Shown one piece after another: positions 1 through 6,389 of a DNA stretch of 64,000 nt (within the stretch, counting starts at the first letter, position 1; every line of letters begins with the position of its first letter). The notes under the pieces were generated by a model that was not told where the DNA came from, made no database searches, and was given only the letters and a program-made list of their open reading frames with translations. Source of the DNA: Flavobacteriaceae bacterium (GTDB lineage Bacteria > Bacteroidota > Bacteroidia > Flavobacteriales > Flavobacteriaceae); contig JAQWGN010000015.1 of assembly GCA_029238215.1 (NCBI GenBank), positions 1-64,000 of the forward strand. Direction: 5' to 3'. The translations under genes were made by a program, and so were the position numbers.

Positions 1-1
1 T

Positions 2-244
2 GCCCTAATTTTATTATCTGCTGTGTTTGTGTTTAAACAACAGCTACAAAATTTAATACTATTATTAGGTTGGTCTTTCTCAGCAGGAGTAACCTATATG
101 GCTCTTTTTATAAGTTTGGACCCTAATGGATTAAATTCAGAAGATATTGAAGGCAAGTTGCCGTTATTTGTTTTAGCACTTTTAGTTTCAATAATTGGAT
201 TAGTATCGACCATTATTGATTTTAAACAAAAAACGTATCTCTAA
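2..244 (+). CDS. Partial small membrane protein, 5' end outside window
   Basis: The reading frame is open from base 2, so the gene begins to the left of the window. A GTG at 23 could be read as a start, but the upstream codons are also hydrophobic, so this is probably the C-terminal part of a longer protein. The visible part has two hydrophobic segments, one from the left edge to about base 120 and one at about 165-215, joined by a short polar loop containing SEDIEGK, and it ends in a basic tail. I do not recognise the family. A two-helix membrane protein followed 14 bases later by a copy of the 45-base repeat is the only contextual clue. It lies in the accessory stretch between the left edge and the tRNA at 2302-2378. 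Confidence 0.5.
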   Translation, partial: ALILLSAVFVFKQQLQNLILLLGWSFSAGVTYMALFISLDPNGLNSEDIEGKLPLFVLALLVSIIGLVSTIIDFKQKTYL

Positions 245-258
245 CCTACTTAAGAGGT

Positions 259-303
259 TTAGAAGTAGCCGAACTAAAAGAGGAGGATATGCCTATGGTT
301 TAA
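259..303 (+). repeat. Copy 1 of a 45-base coding-tail repeat
   Basis: This segment translates to LEVAELKEEDMPMV followed by a stop, preceded by RG. Two more copies lie at 1237-1281 and 1456-1500. Most differences between the copies fall at third codon positions, so the repeat looks like the 3' end of a protein gene that has been copied and has diverged under selection. No start codon and no long open frame precede it here: an in-frame stop lies at 223-225. Confidence 0.75.
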
Positions 304-334
304 TTTATTAATTTAGTTTTCTTAAAATTCTACA

Positions 335-1240
335 ATGAAAACTATACTCTCACTATCTGCTCTTTTAATTACACTAACGCTAACTGCTCAATCTAATACT
401 GCTACTTGGTATCTTAATGATACAAGTGGTAATGGTATACAATCACAATCAAGCACAGCAAGTGGGAATTACTCAAATGCTCTTGGCTTTCAGACTATAG
501 CTAGTGGAGAATACTCTACAACTTTAGGGGCTGGTTCAACAGCAAGTGGAATTGCTTCTACAGCTATGGGTGATGAAACAATAGCAAGTGGAGATTTTTC
601 TACAGCTTTGGGTTATCGAACTGAAGCAAGTGGAGATTATTCTACAGCTTTGGGTGTAATTACAACTGCTGAAGATTATTTTTCATTAGCTATTGGTGTA
701 CATAACAAAACAGACGAAAGTCCCAATCCTAACAGTTTTTCTTATCAAAACACTGCTTTCGTTATTGGTAATGGTGGTTTTGATAGTGAGGGTAATTATG
801 TAGGTGGTGGATACGACAGTCAAGGTAGTTATGTAGGCAATTCAGAAACTTTTTCAAACGCTTTTGAAGTATTATTTGACGGCACAACAACCATTGCAGG
901 AGATTTAAGTATTAACTCTGATGCAAGACTAAAAGCTAATATCATTTCACTTGGTAGTACGCTTGCCAAACTATTACAAATAGATGGTAAGACATACACT
1001 ATGAAAAAGGATGAGAACAAGAAACAAAAGATAGGTGTTCTAGCACAAGACATAGAGAAAGTGTTTCCTGAACTTGTTTCAGAAAGTAATGGTGTTAAAT
1101 CAGTAAACTATCAAGGGCTTGTTCCTGTACTTATAAATGCTTTGAAAGAGCAAGACAGTAAGATGAAAGAGCAAGACAATAAGATGAATGAGCAAGAGGC
1201 AAGAATAGAGCGTCTTGAAAAGCTGCTATTAAATAGTTAG
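335..1240 (+). CDS. Secreted surface protein with YadA-type head repeats and S74 chaperone domain
   Basis: The 301-residue protein starts with a signal peptide (residues 1-19, ending TLTAQ). Residues of about 38-115 carry tandem degenerate YadA-like head motifs of the form ASGxYSxALG, which form left-handed beta-rolls in trimeric adhesins. Residues of about 194-270 match the peptidase S74 intramolecular chaperone domain of phage tailspikes and endosialidases: SDARLK supplies the Ser/Lys pair used for self-cleavage in that family, followed by the IGVLAQDIEKVFPELV motif. The last 30 residues are a heptad-rich coiled coil (KEQDSKM, KEQDNKM, NEQEARIERLEKLL). In this family the chaperone drives trimerisation and is then cut off; that it does so here is inference. 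Its stop overlaps repeat copy 2 by four bases. Confidence 0.85.
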   Translation: MKTILSLSALLITLTLTAQSNTATWYLNDTSGNGIQSQSSTASGNYSNALGFQTIASGEYSTTLGAGSTASGIASTAMGDETIASGDFSTALGYRTEASGDYSTALGVITTAEDYFSLAIGVHNKTDESPNPNSFSYQNTAFVIGNGGFDSEGNYVGGGYDSQGSYVGNSETFSNAFEVLFDGTTTIAGDLSINSDARLKANIISLGSTLAKLLQIDGKTYTMKKDENKKQKIGVLAQDIEKVFPELVSESNGVKSVNYQGLVPVLINALKEQDSKMKEQDNKMNEQEARIERLEKLLLNS

Positions 1241-1281
1241 AAGTAGCAGAACTTAAAGAAGAAGATATGTCTATGGTATAG
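1237..1281 (+). repeat. Copy 2 of the 45-base coding-tail repeat
   Basis: Translates to LEVAELKEEDMSMV and a stop. It starts inside the stop region of the S74 gene but in a different frame, and an in-frame TAG (1234-1236) directly precedes it, so it cannot be translated from upstream without frameshifting. Similarity to copy 1 continues for a few bases beyond the stop (ATTTATTA). Confidence 0.75.
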
Positions 1282-1429
1282 ATTTATTATCCCCTAATAC
1301 ACTACCTATACCTGCACCAAAGCATAAACCTAATGCAATCCATAAACCGACATTATCAGTAGTATTTCCAATTATAATTCCTGCAAGTAATCCTATACCT
1401 GCACCTAAAGATATTTTAGATTTCTTCAT
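1271..1429 (-). CDS. 52-residue glycine-zipper membrane microprotein
   Basis: An ATG at 1429 on the minus strand opens a 52-codon frame ending at 1271. The product begins MKKSKISLGAGIGLLAG and contains two hydrophobic glycine-rich helices separated by NTTDN. Both carry small-xxx-small glycine spacing (GAGIGLLAGIIIG and GAGIGSVLG), typical of glycine-zipper membrane proteins, and the tail is DNKSIP. The composition, the basic N-terminus and the two balanced helices make a real gene likely, although no family assignment is possible. It is antisense to its neighbours, lies between repeat copies 2 and 3, and its stop codon falls inside copy 2. Confidence 0.6.
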   Translation of the reverse strand: MKKSKISLGAGIGLLAGIIIGNTTDNVGLWIALGLCFGAGIGSVLGDNKSIP

Positions 1430-1455
1430 ATTCAAATATAATCAATATAGTAGGA

Positions 1456-1500
1456 CTTGAAGTAGCAGAACTAAAAGAAGAGGATGTACCTATGGTTTAG
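1456..1500 (+). repeat. Copy 3 of the 45-base coding-tail repeat
   Basis: Translates to LEVAELKEEDVPMV and a stop, again preceded by G as in copy 1. The frame is open back only to 1420 and has no start codon. All three copies share the same phase in the window: they are separated by 978 and 219 bases, both multiples of three. Confidence 0.75.
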
Positions 1501-1832
1501 TCCTTGTAGGAAAAGATTACATATACGTTCATAAATATCCATAATTGTGGAAAGGTATTACTTGACTTAACATCTTAAGGGTTGTAACTTTGGTGGGTAG
1601 TGGGAATGTATTACAGTAAATCATACTTGCTATATATCATTAACAACTATTCTACTTTAACAATATATTGTAGGATGTTTATGTGTTTAGATAATATATA
1701 GTTTCCTGCTACTTAAATACTTCTTATTACAAATAGCTTTATATATAGAGTTGTATACAGGATAAAACTATCTAATAAACATCCAATATATACTTGTTTA
1801 CGTTATATGTTATAGAAACATAATTTAACTAT
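1501..1832. other. AT-rich stretch without recognisable gene
   Basis: About 330 bases with stops in all frames and no RNA gene that I can identify. The only structure seen is an inverted repeat with a perfect 10-base core, GGATGTTTAT at 1673-1682 and ATAAACATCC at 1775-1784. Pairing can extend on the inner side (TTAGATA against TATCTAA after a short bulge). It could be the leader of the gene at 1833 or the remains of a small mobile repeat; the sequence does not decide this. Confidence 0.4.
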
Positions 1833-2096
1833 ATGCCCTTTAATAGTAATACAGCAAGAGTAGCAGGACAAAAGAGTAAGAGAGGAAAAGCTAAGTATAC
1901 TACTGAGATACGAGATAAGCTAAATAACTTAACAAGCTACCTAATACAAGACTTAAACATACAAGACTTAGACACTAATGAAAAGTTAGCATTACTAAGA
2001 ATACTGCTCGCATATACGCTTCCTAAACCAAAAATAGATAACGAAGTACAAGACCAGAAGCACTTCACAGTTGAAGTTATTGATAAGTTAGTATAG
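1833..2096 (+). CDS. Hypothetical basic protein, 87 residues
   Basis: The ATG-started frame encodes a soluble, lysine-rich N-terminus (AGQKSKRGKAKYTTEIRDK) followed by amphipathic helices (LNNLTSYLIQDLNIQDL, KLALLRILLAY) and a short acidic C-terminus. The GQKSKRGK-type N-terminus resembles small DNA-binding or packaging-associated proteins of mobile elements, but this is an impression rather than a family match. It lies in the accessory segment and is followed 17 bases later by a membrane microprotein frame in the same direction. Function unknown. Confidence 0.55.
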   Translation: MPFNSNTARVAGQKSKRGKAKYTTEIRDKLNNLTSYLIQDLNIQDLDTNEKLALLRILLAYTLPKPKIDNEVQDQKHFTVEVIDKLV

Positions 2097-2113
2097 GATA
2101 TTTATATTTGGAT

Positions 2114-2206
2114 ATGGAATTAGGCATTTCAAAGGAAGTTATAGTGGGCATTGCTGTAGTCATTTATGGCATAATACTTTATTTGTTATTTAAACCAAAA
2201 AAATAG
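2114..2206 (+). CDS. Candidate 30-residue single-helix membrane microprotein
   Basis: ATG at 2114 and TAG at 2204-2206 enclose a frame that starts MELGISKEV, runs through one hydrophobic helix (IVGIAVVIYGIILYLLF) and ends in a basic KPKK tail. The topology (short acidic N-terminus, one helix, positive C-terminus) is that of a genuine single-pass membrane peptide, and it follows the 87-residue gene closely. At this length chance cannot be excluded. Confidence 0.4.
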   Translation: MELGISKEVIVGIAVVIYGIILYLLFKPKK

Positions 2207-2207
2207 C

Positions 2208-2230
2208 AGTTGCCAAATAGTTGCCAAGAA
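2208..2230 (+). repeat. Left arm of inverted repeat flanking the tRNA(CAU) gene
   Basis: The arm contains AGTTGCCAA twice as a direct repeat with two bases between. Its reverse complement recurs at 2418-2441 with one mismatch and one inserted base. Short direct repeats of this size next to a tRNA resemble integrase arm sites. Confidence 0.7.
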
Positions 2231-2271
2231 TTAGTAGCTTTACATCAAGTTCTTTGCTAAGTCGTCTAAAG

Positions 2272-2296
2272 AAAAAACCCCTCCGTAAAGAAGGGG
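2272..2296 (-). terminator. Rho-independent terminator of the tRNA(CAU) transcript
   Basis: On the minus strand the sequence CCCCT/AGGGG forms a five-pair stem (2278-2282 with 2292-2296), followed by a run of six U (2277-2272). It lies directly downstream of the tRNA 3' end. Confidence 0.7.
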
Positions 2297-2301
2297 CGTG
2301 T

Positions 2302-2378
2302 TGGTGGTCCCACCTGGGCTCGAACCAGGGACCAACTGATTATGAGTCAGCTACTCTAACCAACTGAGCTATAGGACC
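2302..2378 (-). tRNA. tRNA with CAU anticodon (elongator Met or Ile2)
   Basis: The minus strand folds as a full cloverleaf: acceptor GGTCCTA with TGGGACC, D arm GCTC/GAGT, anticodon stem GCTGA/TCAGT enclosing CTCATAA, T arm CCTGG-TTCGAGC-CCAGG, and an encoded CCA at 2304-2302. The anticodon is CAU. The first acceptor pair is G-C, which excludes initiator tRNA. Elongator Met and lysidine-modified Ile2 cannot be separated safely by eye; the variable region TTGGTC is Ile2-like. Its 3' end faces the accessory region to the left, the usual geometry for a tRNA used as an integration site. Confidence 0.9.
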
Positions 2379-2417
2379 TGAGTTAAAACTCGTTTACAAA
2401 AATAAACTTTTAAACCA

Positions 2418-2441
2418 TTCTTTGGAAACTATTTGGCAACT
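2418..2441 (-). repeat. Right arm of inverted repeat flanking the tRNA(CAU) gene
   Basis: The reverse complement reads AGTTGCCAAATAGTTTCCAA plus AGAA, matching the arm at 2208-2230 almost completely. It lies on the 5' side of the tRNA gene. Confidence 0.7.
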
Positions 2442-2553
2442 CAATTCGTTGCAACAACAAATGCTTGAGATTCGTTCCTTGATTGTTATACCCTTATGCC
2501 ATGTCAATACGCTAAAAAACAAATGAAGTAGAATGAATTTGTATATTTAGACT

Positions 2554-3081
2554 ATGAAACAACTATTCCTACTCCTCTTAATGGCTACGACGTTTAGTCA
2601 GGCGCAAAATTTTCGCGGGCTGGACAAAAGCCCCATGGACCAAGCCAAATATCCCATAAGTAACCGCATCACCGAAAAAGTAGCTGTCATTACTTATAGC
2701 CGACCACAGTTAAACGGACGTTCCTTAGAAGCGCTTGTCCCGTTAGGTAAGGTATGGAGAACTGGCGCCAATGAGGCTGCTGAGCTACGGGTGTTTACCG
2801 ATATTCAAATTGGAGAAACGACCCTTGTTGCGGGCACCTATACCTTTTTTACCATTCTCGAAAAAAACACGGCTACTTTTATTGTTAATTCCGCTACAAA
2901 TCTTTGGGGGGCCTATGCCTACAATTCCGATAATGATGTGCTGCGAATAACGGTTCCGCGTACTGAATCTGAAGCCGTATTAGAAGCATTTTCCATCGCT
3001 TTTTCAAAAGACGAGGGGCAGCCTAAAATCCACATGGGCTGGGCAAATACGCGCTTTGAAGTTCCGTTCATGGTTTTATAA
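2554..3081 (+). CDS. DUF2911 domain secreted protein
   Basis: A 175-residue protein with a signal peptide (residues 1-17, ending TTFSQAQ). The remainder fits the Bacteroidota family DUF2911: the sequence around SPMDQAKYP, the motif VPLGKVWRTGANEAAEL and the segment GTYTFFTILEK are characteristic. It is probably a periplasmic or outer-membrane-facing small beta-rich domain; no activity is established that I know of. A near-consensus -7 element TATATTTA (2542-2549) ends only four bases before the ATG, so the mRNA may be leaderless. It is the first gene to the right of the tRNA and looks like core chromosome. Confidence 0.85.
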   Translation: MKQLFLLLLMATTFSQAQNFRGLDKSPMDQAKYPISNRITEKVAVITYSRPQLNGRSLEALVPLGKVWRTGANEAAELRVFTDIQIGETTLVAGTYTFFTILEKNTATFIVNSATNLWGAYAYNSDNDVLRITVPRTESEAVLEAFSIAFSKDEGQPKIHMGWANTRFEVPFMVL

Positions 3082-3113
3082 CGTTACTTTGTATTTCCTT
3101 AAAAAATTTTAAA

Positions 3114-3578
3114 ATGAGCCGCTTTATTAAATTTTCCTTTTTTGCTGGTATTGCACTTGCTTTTATACAGTTTTCATTTGTTATTGGAGGTGGATCTATC
3201 ATAACAGGGTTGCTATGGGGCGTGGTGCCTGTATGGTTTTATGCAACCTATCAAAAACTAAAGCAAGCGGCGCAGGTACATCCGTGGGAAGGTGTTGCCG
3301 CCTATGCAGTGGTAATTTACGGAGGGGTCTTAGGCCTTGTTACCCTAGTCTGCATTATTGCATCTATTGGTTTTATTGTGATCGATCCAGAAATTATTCA
3401 AGCAGCAATGGAGCAACAGCCTGGGTTTGATGATTTTTCAGATGATGAGTTACATGCCGTCAATCAAATGATGGATTGGCTTCCAATGCTAATGCCATTA
3501 ATTACACTAGCTATTTGCGTTCAATCAGTAGCCTATATGGGTTATGGGTTGGCGGTGGTGCGCAATTACAGCCGCTAG
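3114..3578 (+). CDS. Multi-pass inner-membrane protein, unknown function
   Basis: A 154-residue protein with hydrophobic segments at about residues 6-27, 28-46, 60-85 and 122-148. A soluble acidic loop (FDDFSDDELHAVNQMMDW) sits between the third and fourth. No catalytic motif is visible and I do not recognise the family. It starts 33 bases after the DUF2911 gene in the same direction, and its last four bases overlap the end of the convergent AddB-like gene. Confidence 0.7.
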   Translation: MSRFIKFSFFAGIALAFIQFSFVIGGGSIITGLLWGVVPVWFYATYQKLKQAAQVHPWEGVAAYAVVIYGGVLGLVTLVCIIASIGFIVIDPEIIQAAMEQQPGFDDFSDDELHAVNQMMDWLPMLMPLITLAICVQSVAYMGYGLAVVRNYSR

Positions 3579-6322
3579 TCATCTGAGTTACAAAATGGTT
3601 GCTTGGCGTCAAACAGGTTGGTTAACAGCTGTGCCAATACCATTTCTGCTTTTTCTAGTAGGCCTGTTGTTAATTCTATTTCCTTTTTTCTAGCGTTTTC
3701 ACTTGGTTTTTCACCCACACTAAGCACGCCGTCTTGATGTGCCTTAAGTGCAATAATTCCTGCTTGCGTCGCCTTTAAATCGGGGTAAGCATCGTTCCAC
3801 AACAACGCATAAATAAGAACTTGGCGGGCCTGCCCATAATCGGAGTTTGTTACCAGTTCAGACCAATTATAAATTCCCAGTTTCCCTTTGTCAACTTTTC
3901 CTGTTTTATAATCCAATACTCGTATAGCACCATTATACCGGTCCACACGGTCTATCGTTCCACGGATACCTATCGGAATTTCTATGCCAGGAATAGAGCG
4001 AGTCATTGTTAGGGCTTTCTCTAATGCCAATAATTCAATGGTGTTCCCTTTTTCTAGCTGCTCTCTTTCTGTGGAAATACTGTTCTGAATCGTTCTTTTA
4101 ATTGCAGCAAGCGCAAGGACATTTTTCCCGCTAATCTTTTGAGCATAGATAGCGCGTACCTGCTTTTCTACCACTTCTTCCACGGCTGCTATCATCTGAT
4201 TGCAATTGGCTGTTGTTAGCTGCTTACCAAGGTATGCTCCATACAATTCCTCTAGGCAGTTATGAATAATTGTACCGTAGGTTTTATAAGAGAATGTAGT
4301 TTCTAAATCATCCTCTTCTTTAAGGCCAAGAAGATAGCGCATATAAAAGCCATACCCATCTTTTACAAATAGGTTTAGTGCGGATGGTGAAAACCCAAAT
4401 TGGGCACGTTCTTGCAGCTTTTGAAGAACCGCTGTAGTTTTTGGAACTTGCTTCATTGGTTTGGTCGGTGGAATAAAGGTTGCCTCCTGAATGAATTCTT
4501 CCCACTGGTGGGTTGGTGGTCGCTCAAATGCCCATTGCCGAATAAATCGACTCGGTTCGCCAACTTGAATTCCATCGGTAGTGCCGTTGTACAATAAAAA
4601 AACTTCCTTTGCTCGATACATTAAACGGTAGAAGTGGTAGGTAAATATTGCGTCCTGTTCTTCTTGTGTAGGCAAGCCGTATTCCTTTTTCACGTCATAT
4701 GGAATCCAGGACGGCTGCCCGCTGGTACCTGGTAAAATTCCTTCATTTACACCAGCCATTAGAACACGATCAAAATCGATTGTTCTTGTTTCAAGCATTC
4801 CCAAAATTTGAAGCCCTTCCAAAGGTGCGCCAACAAAATGTAGCTTTTGTCCTGCGCTTAGCTGCGTATATAAATTACGTAAAAGAGGATACGTAACTTC
4901 AATGGCTAACTCGGTCAGTACAGATTTAATTTGATGAAACAGCGTAATAAACTTTTCTGCTGCAACAGTATATACTTGTGTCAGCGGCTGAGTTTGTTGG
5001 ATGGCATAAAACATGGGGATAAGTGCTAACACATCATCCATCCATTGTTCGGGTGTACGGTCTTGACCAAACAATTTGGTTGTTACGTCTCGTAAAGCTG
5101 ATACCGTATACTCTTCTATAAATGAGTAGCTTATATAAGTCATATGTGCCTTTTTTGCACTTTGTAACACTGTCGTACAAAAAGCAGTGTCATGTGAAGA
5201 AAAAAGAGCTTGTGTTTCTGGCAGAGAAAGTAAGATTTCAACATCCGTATAATAAAACCCTTTTGTAGTTTGCCTTAGTGCCATTGTCAAAAAAGCGCTT
5301 ACAAAAACCGCCAATGGATGTTGCTCTAAGGGAAAGCCCATGGTTATATTAAGCTGTTTAATGGATTTTGGCAGCGCATAAAGCAGGGGAAGCAATAAAG
5401 ATTCATCGGCCAATACTACCGCTGTTTTAGACCAATCTTCAGGTTCTTCTAGGGTGTCTAAAAGCGCTCCTAATTGTTTGGCTTGACCCAATTGCTGCTG
5501 TACTTCAATTACCTGAATTTTTTTTGGATGATCAAAGATGTCGTGAGAATGATCAAACTTATGCGCTTTGTAATACGGCCATGTAGTAGCATAATTCCTA
5601 ATAAATCTTCCTGCTTGATGAAAGTCACTTTGTAACATTTTCGAATCAATATCCCAGTAAATTTGAGCTCGGCCTTGAGCCAACAACTCCTGTATGATTT
5701 GTTCTTCACTTGGGCTAAGGGCGTTAAACCCGCAAAAGACAAACTGTGTTGAGGCCTTATGTTGCAAAAAATTTTCTAATAGCGAAGTAGCCGATCGATA
5801 ACACATTCCTGGTGTTGCCTGCCCTGATTGTTCCAACCGCATTGCAAAATCTTGATACATCTCGGGGAGTTGTTGCCAAAACGCTGTGTAATTTTGAACA
5901 ATTGTATCGGGGTCTTTTCCCCAAGATCGTAGTTTGTGTAAAGACGTGAGGTATGAAAAAAAAGTCGAGCGGTCTAGTAAGTACTGATCCATTGTATTTA
6001 GATCTTTTAGTAGTACCGATGACCATCCTAAAAAAGTTTCAAAAGAATCTGGTGTATTGGTTTTAGATGTTGCACAGTAACTTTGATACAAAGCGCGTTG
6101 TTGAACCAATTCTGGCGCTGGTATTAGTGTGCTTATTGATGATACAAAATCATCAATACTTACCATTTCGGGCAAGATAAGCGGCCCTGTTAAAGTATCT
6201 GTCAGTTCTTTTTGTAAAAACAGCCGTGCCCTGCGGTTTGGAAGAACAATGCAAAGGTTTTTCCAGTTTGGCTTTTGGGCTTTAAGGTTTTGTACTACGC
6301 TACTTAAGAATGACGATGGCAT
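3575..6322 (-). CDS. AddB/RexB-like PD-(D/E)XK nuclease subunit
   Basis: About 915 residues. The N-terminal domain has a degenerate helicase-like fold signature (LPNRRARLFLQKEL near the start and later SIDDF), as in AddB, whose motor is inactive. The middle contains motif-like segments shared with UvrD-type proteins (MAGVNEGILPG, PYDVKKEYGLPTQEEQDAIFTYHFYRL). The C-terminal 250 residues form a RecB-type nuclease with GTIIHNCLEELYG and the catalytic IRVLDYKTGK. With the helicase-nuclease at 7725-10814 it should form an AddAB-type complex that resects double-strand breaks before RecA loading. The frame can be extended 11 codons upstream to 6355, but those codons lie inside the terminator hairpin of the preceding OmpA gene, so I place the start at the ATG at 6322. 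The Fe-S cysteine pattern of Bacillus AddB is not evident. Confidence 0.85.
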   Translation of the reverse strand: MPSSFLSSVVQNLKAQKPNWKNLCIVLPNRRARLFLQKELTDTLTGPLILPEMVSIDDFVSSISTLIPAPELVQQRALYQSYCATSKTNTPDSFETFLGWSSVLLKDLNTMDQYLLDRSTFFSYLTSLHKLRSWGKDPDTIVQNYTAFWQQLPEMYQDFAMRLEQSGQATPGMCYRSATSLLENFLQHKASTQFVFCGFNALSPSEEQIIQELLAQGRAQIYWDIDSKMLQSDFHQAGRFIRNYATTWPYYKAHKFDHSHDIFDHPKKIQVIEVQQQLGQAKQLGALLDTLEEPEDWSKTAVVLADESLLLPLLYALPKSIKQLNITMGFPLEQHPLAVFVSAFLTMALRQTTKGFYYTDVEILLSLPETQALFSSHDTAFCTTVLQSAKKAHMTYISYSFIEEYTVSALRDVTTKLFGQDRTPEQWMDDVLALIPMFYAIQQTQPLTQVYTVAAEKFITLFHQIKSVLTELAIEVTYPLLRNLYTQLSAGQKLHFVGAPLEGLQILGMLETRTIDFDRVLMAGVNEGILPGTSGQPSWIPYDVKKEYGLPTQEEQDAIFTYHFYRLMYRAKEVFLLYNGTTDGIQVGEPSRFIRQWAFERPPTHQWEEFIQEATFIPPTKPMKQVPKTTAVLQKLQERAQFGFSPSALNLFVKDGYGFYMRYLLGLKEEDDLETTFSYKTYGTIIHNCLEELYGAYLGKQLTTANCNQMIAAVEEVVEKQVRAIYAQKISGKNVLALAAIKRTIQNSISTEREQLEKGNTIELLALEKALTMTRSIPGIEIPIGIRGTIDRVDRYNGAIRVLDYKTGKVDKGKLGIYNWSELVTNSDYGQARQVLIYALLWNDAYPDLKATQAGIIALKAHQDGVLSVGEKPSENARKKEIELTTGLLEKAEMVLAQLLTNLFDAKQPFCNSDD

Positions 6323-6330
6323 ACCCCCTA

Positions 6331-6360
6331 AAATAAAAAAACGCGGTGAATACACCGCGT
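6331..6360 (-). terminator. Terminator of the OmpA gene
   Basis: ACGCGGTG (6341-6348) and CACCGCGT (6353-6360) form a perfect eight-pair stem with a four-base loop. On the minus strand a U-rich tract (6340-6331) follows. It lies between the OmpA stop and the AddB-like start. Confidence 0.9.
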
Positions 6361-6389
6361 TTTTATACTGTTATTTAATTGTTGTTTCC

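Noticed and set aside
226-303. Programmed -1 frameshift joining the genes ending at 244 and 1240 to the repeated tail
   Set aside because: Both tails lie in the -1 frame relative to the upstream gene, but there is no XXXYYYZ heptamer at usable positions, and an in-frame stop precedes copy 2 directly.
2272-2296. CRISPR-like or riboswitch structure near the tRNA
   Set aside because: The hairpin is fully explained as a Rho-independent terminator of the tRNA transcript.
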